DNA from: Shewanella schlegeliana
GTDB taxonomy: Bacteria > Pseudomonadota > Gammaproteobacteria > Enterobacterales > Shewanellaceae
Assembly: GCF_016765635.1 (NCBI RefSeq)
Contig: NZ_JAESVD010000004.1
Coordinates: 124,001 to 188,000, forward strand
Reading direction: 5' to 3'
DNA: 64,000 nucleotides
The position numbers and the translations under genes were made by a program. Positions 63,986 through 64,000 of the stretch are shown here, in pieces. Under the pieces are notes generated by a model that had not been told where the DNA came from, searched no databases, and was given only the letters and a program-made list of their open reading frames with translations. Each line of letters opens with the position of its first letter. Position 1 is the first letter of the stretch.

Positions 63986-64000
63986 TTGGCGCCTTCTCTA

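Noticed and set aside
1..64000. tRNA, rRNA, insertion sequences, integrases or attachment sites
   Set aside because: None could be recognised on either strand; no transposase or integrase frame is present, and the gene order is that of core genome.

Overview
The window looks like a chromosomal segment of a marine gammaproteobacterium, most likely a Shewanella species. I base this on the recalled gene order of that genus (fimV–asd–pdxB; fabB/mnmC–yfcL–aroC–prmB–smrB–sixA–M16 peptidase; fadIJ; Bat operon–ECF sigma–putP–fadL–RND pump) and on moderate GC content. No tRNA, rRNA, insertion sequence, prophage or CRISPR array was seen. Most of the window is ordinary core genome.

Layout. 1–2691: the start of fimV, aspartate-semialdehyde dehydrogenase and pdxB, all leftward. 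3027–7962: a CorC/CNNM-type membrane protein, then a two-gene amino-acid operon (a PLP D-amino-acid lyase and an ornithine-cyclodeaminase-family enzyme) divergent from a LysR regulator, with a 13-bp tandem repeat in the shared intergenic. 8052–18239: fabB and mnmC divergent, then a leftward cluster (TrmH-type methyltransferase, yfcL, NAD-kinase-like protein, MFS carrier, aroC, prmB), smrB on the other strand, and sixA. 18604–21393: an insulinase-type peptidase.

21702–27945 is the unusual part. A 1424-residue sensor (signal peptide, beta-propeller, Y_Y_Y, one membrane helix, two PAS, GGDEF, EAL) is followed on the same strand by a secreted protein made almost wholly of 34 perfect-length copies of a 13-residue unit (consensus YEPMQTAGFPNIK). 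Two tandem paralogous 38-residue proteins ending in GWW come next, then one strong terminator. The ribosome binding site of the repeat gene lies in a perfect 12-bp inverted repeat. I know of no described system with this composition; it is my main candidate for something new, possibly a c-di-GMP-linked surface or matrix protein with small accessory proteins.

28382–31818 is the anaerobic-type fatty acid oxidation operon fadIJ with FadR-like and PsrA-like sites upstream. 32223–39253 is a six-gene MoxR/Bat (von Willebrand A) operon. 39495–40755 is an ECF sigma factor with its anti-sigma, followed by putP, fadL, an RND pump pair, a DUF2892/rhodanese pair and a secreted subtilase with PPC and P domains. 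52448–62397 holds housekeeping genes: a VF530-family protein, an outer-membrane barrel, ribA, yibL, and nrdDG with NrdR boxes and an FNR/EtrA-like site. It continues with an unrecognised protein, an RssA-type patatin, a DEAD-box helicase and a DUF3010 protein. The right end carries ygjP and two small cysteine-rich hypothetical proteins, the first with a Fur-like site upstream.
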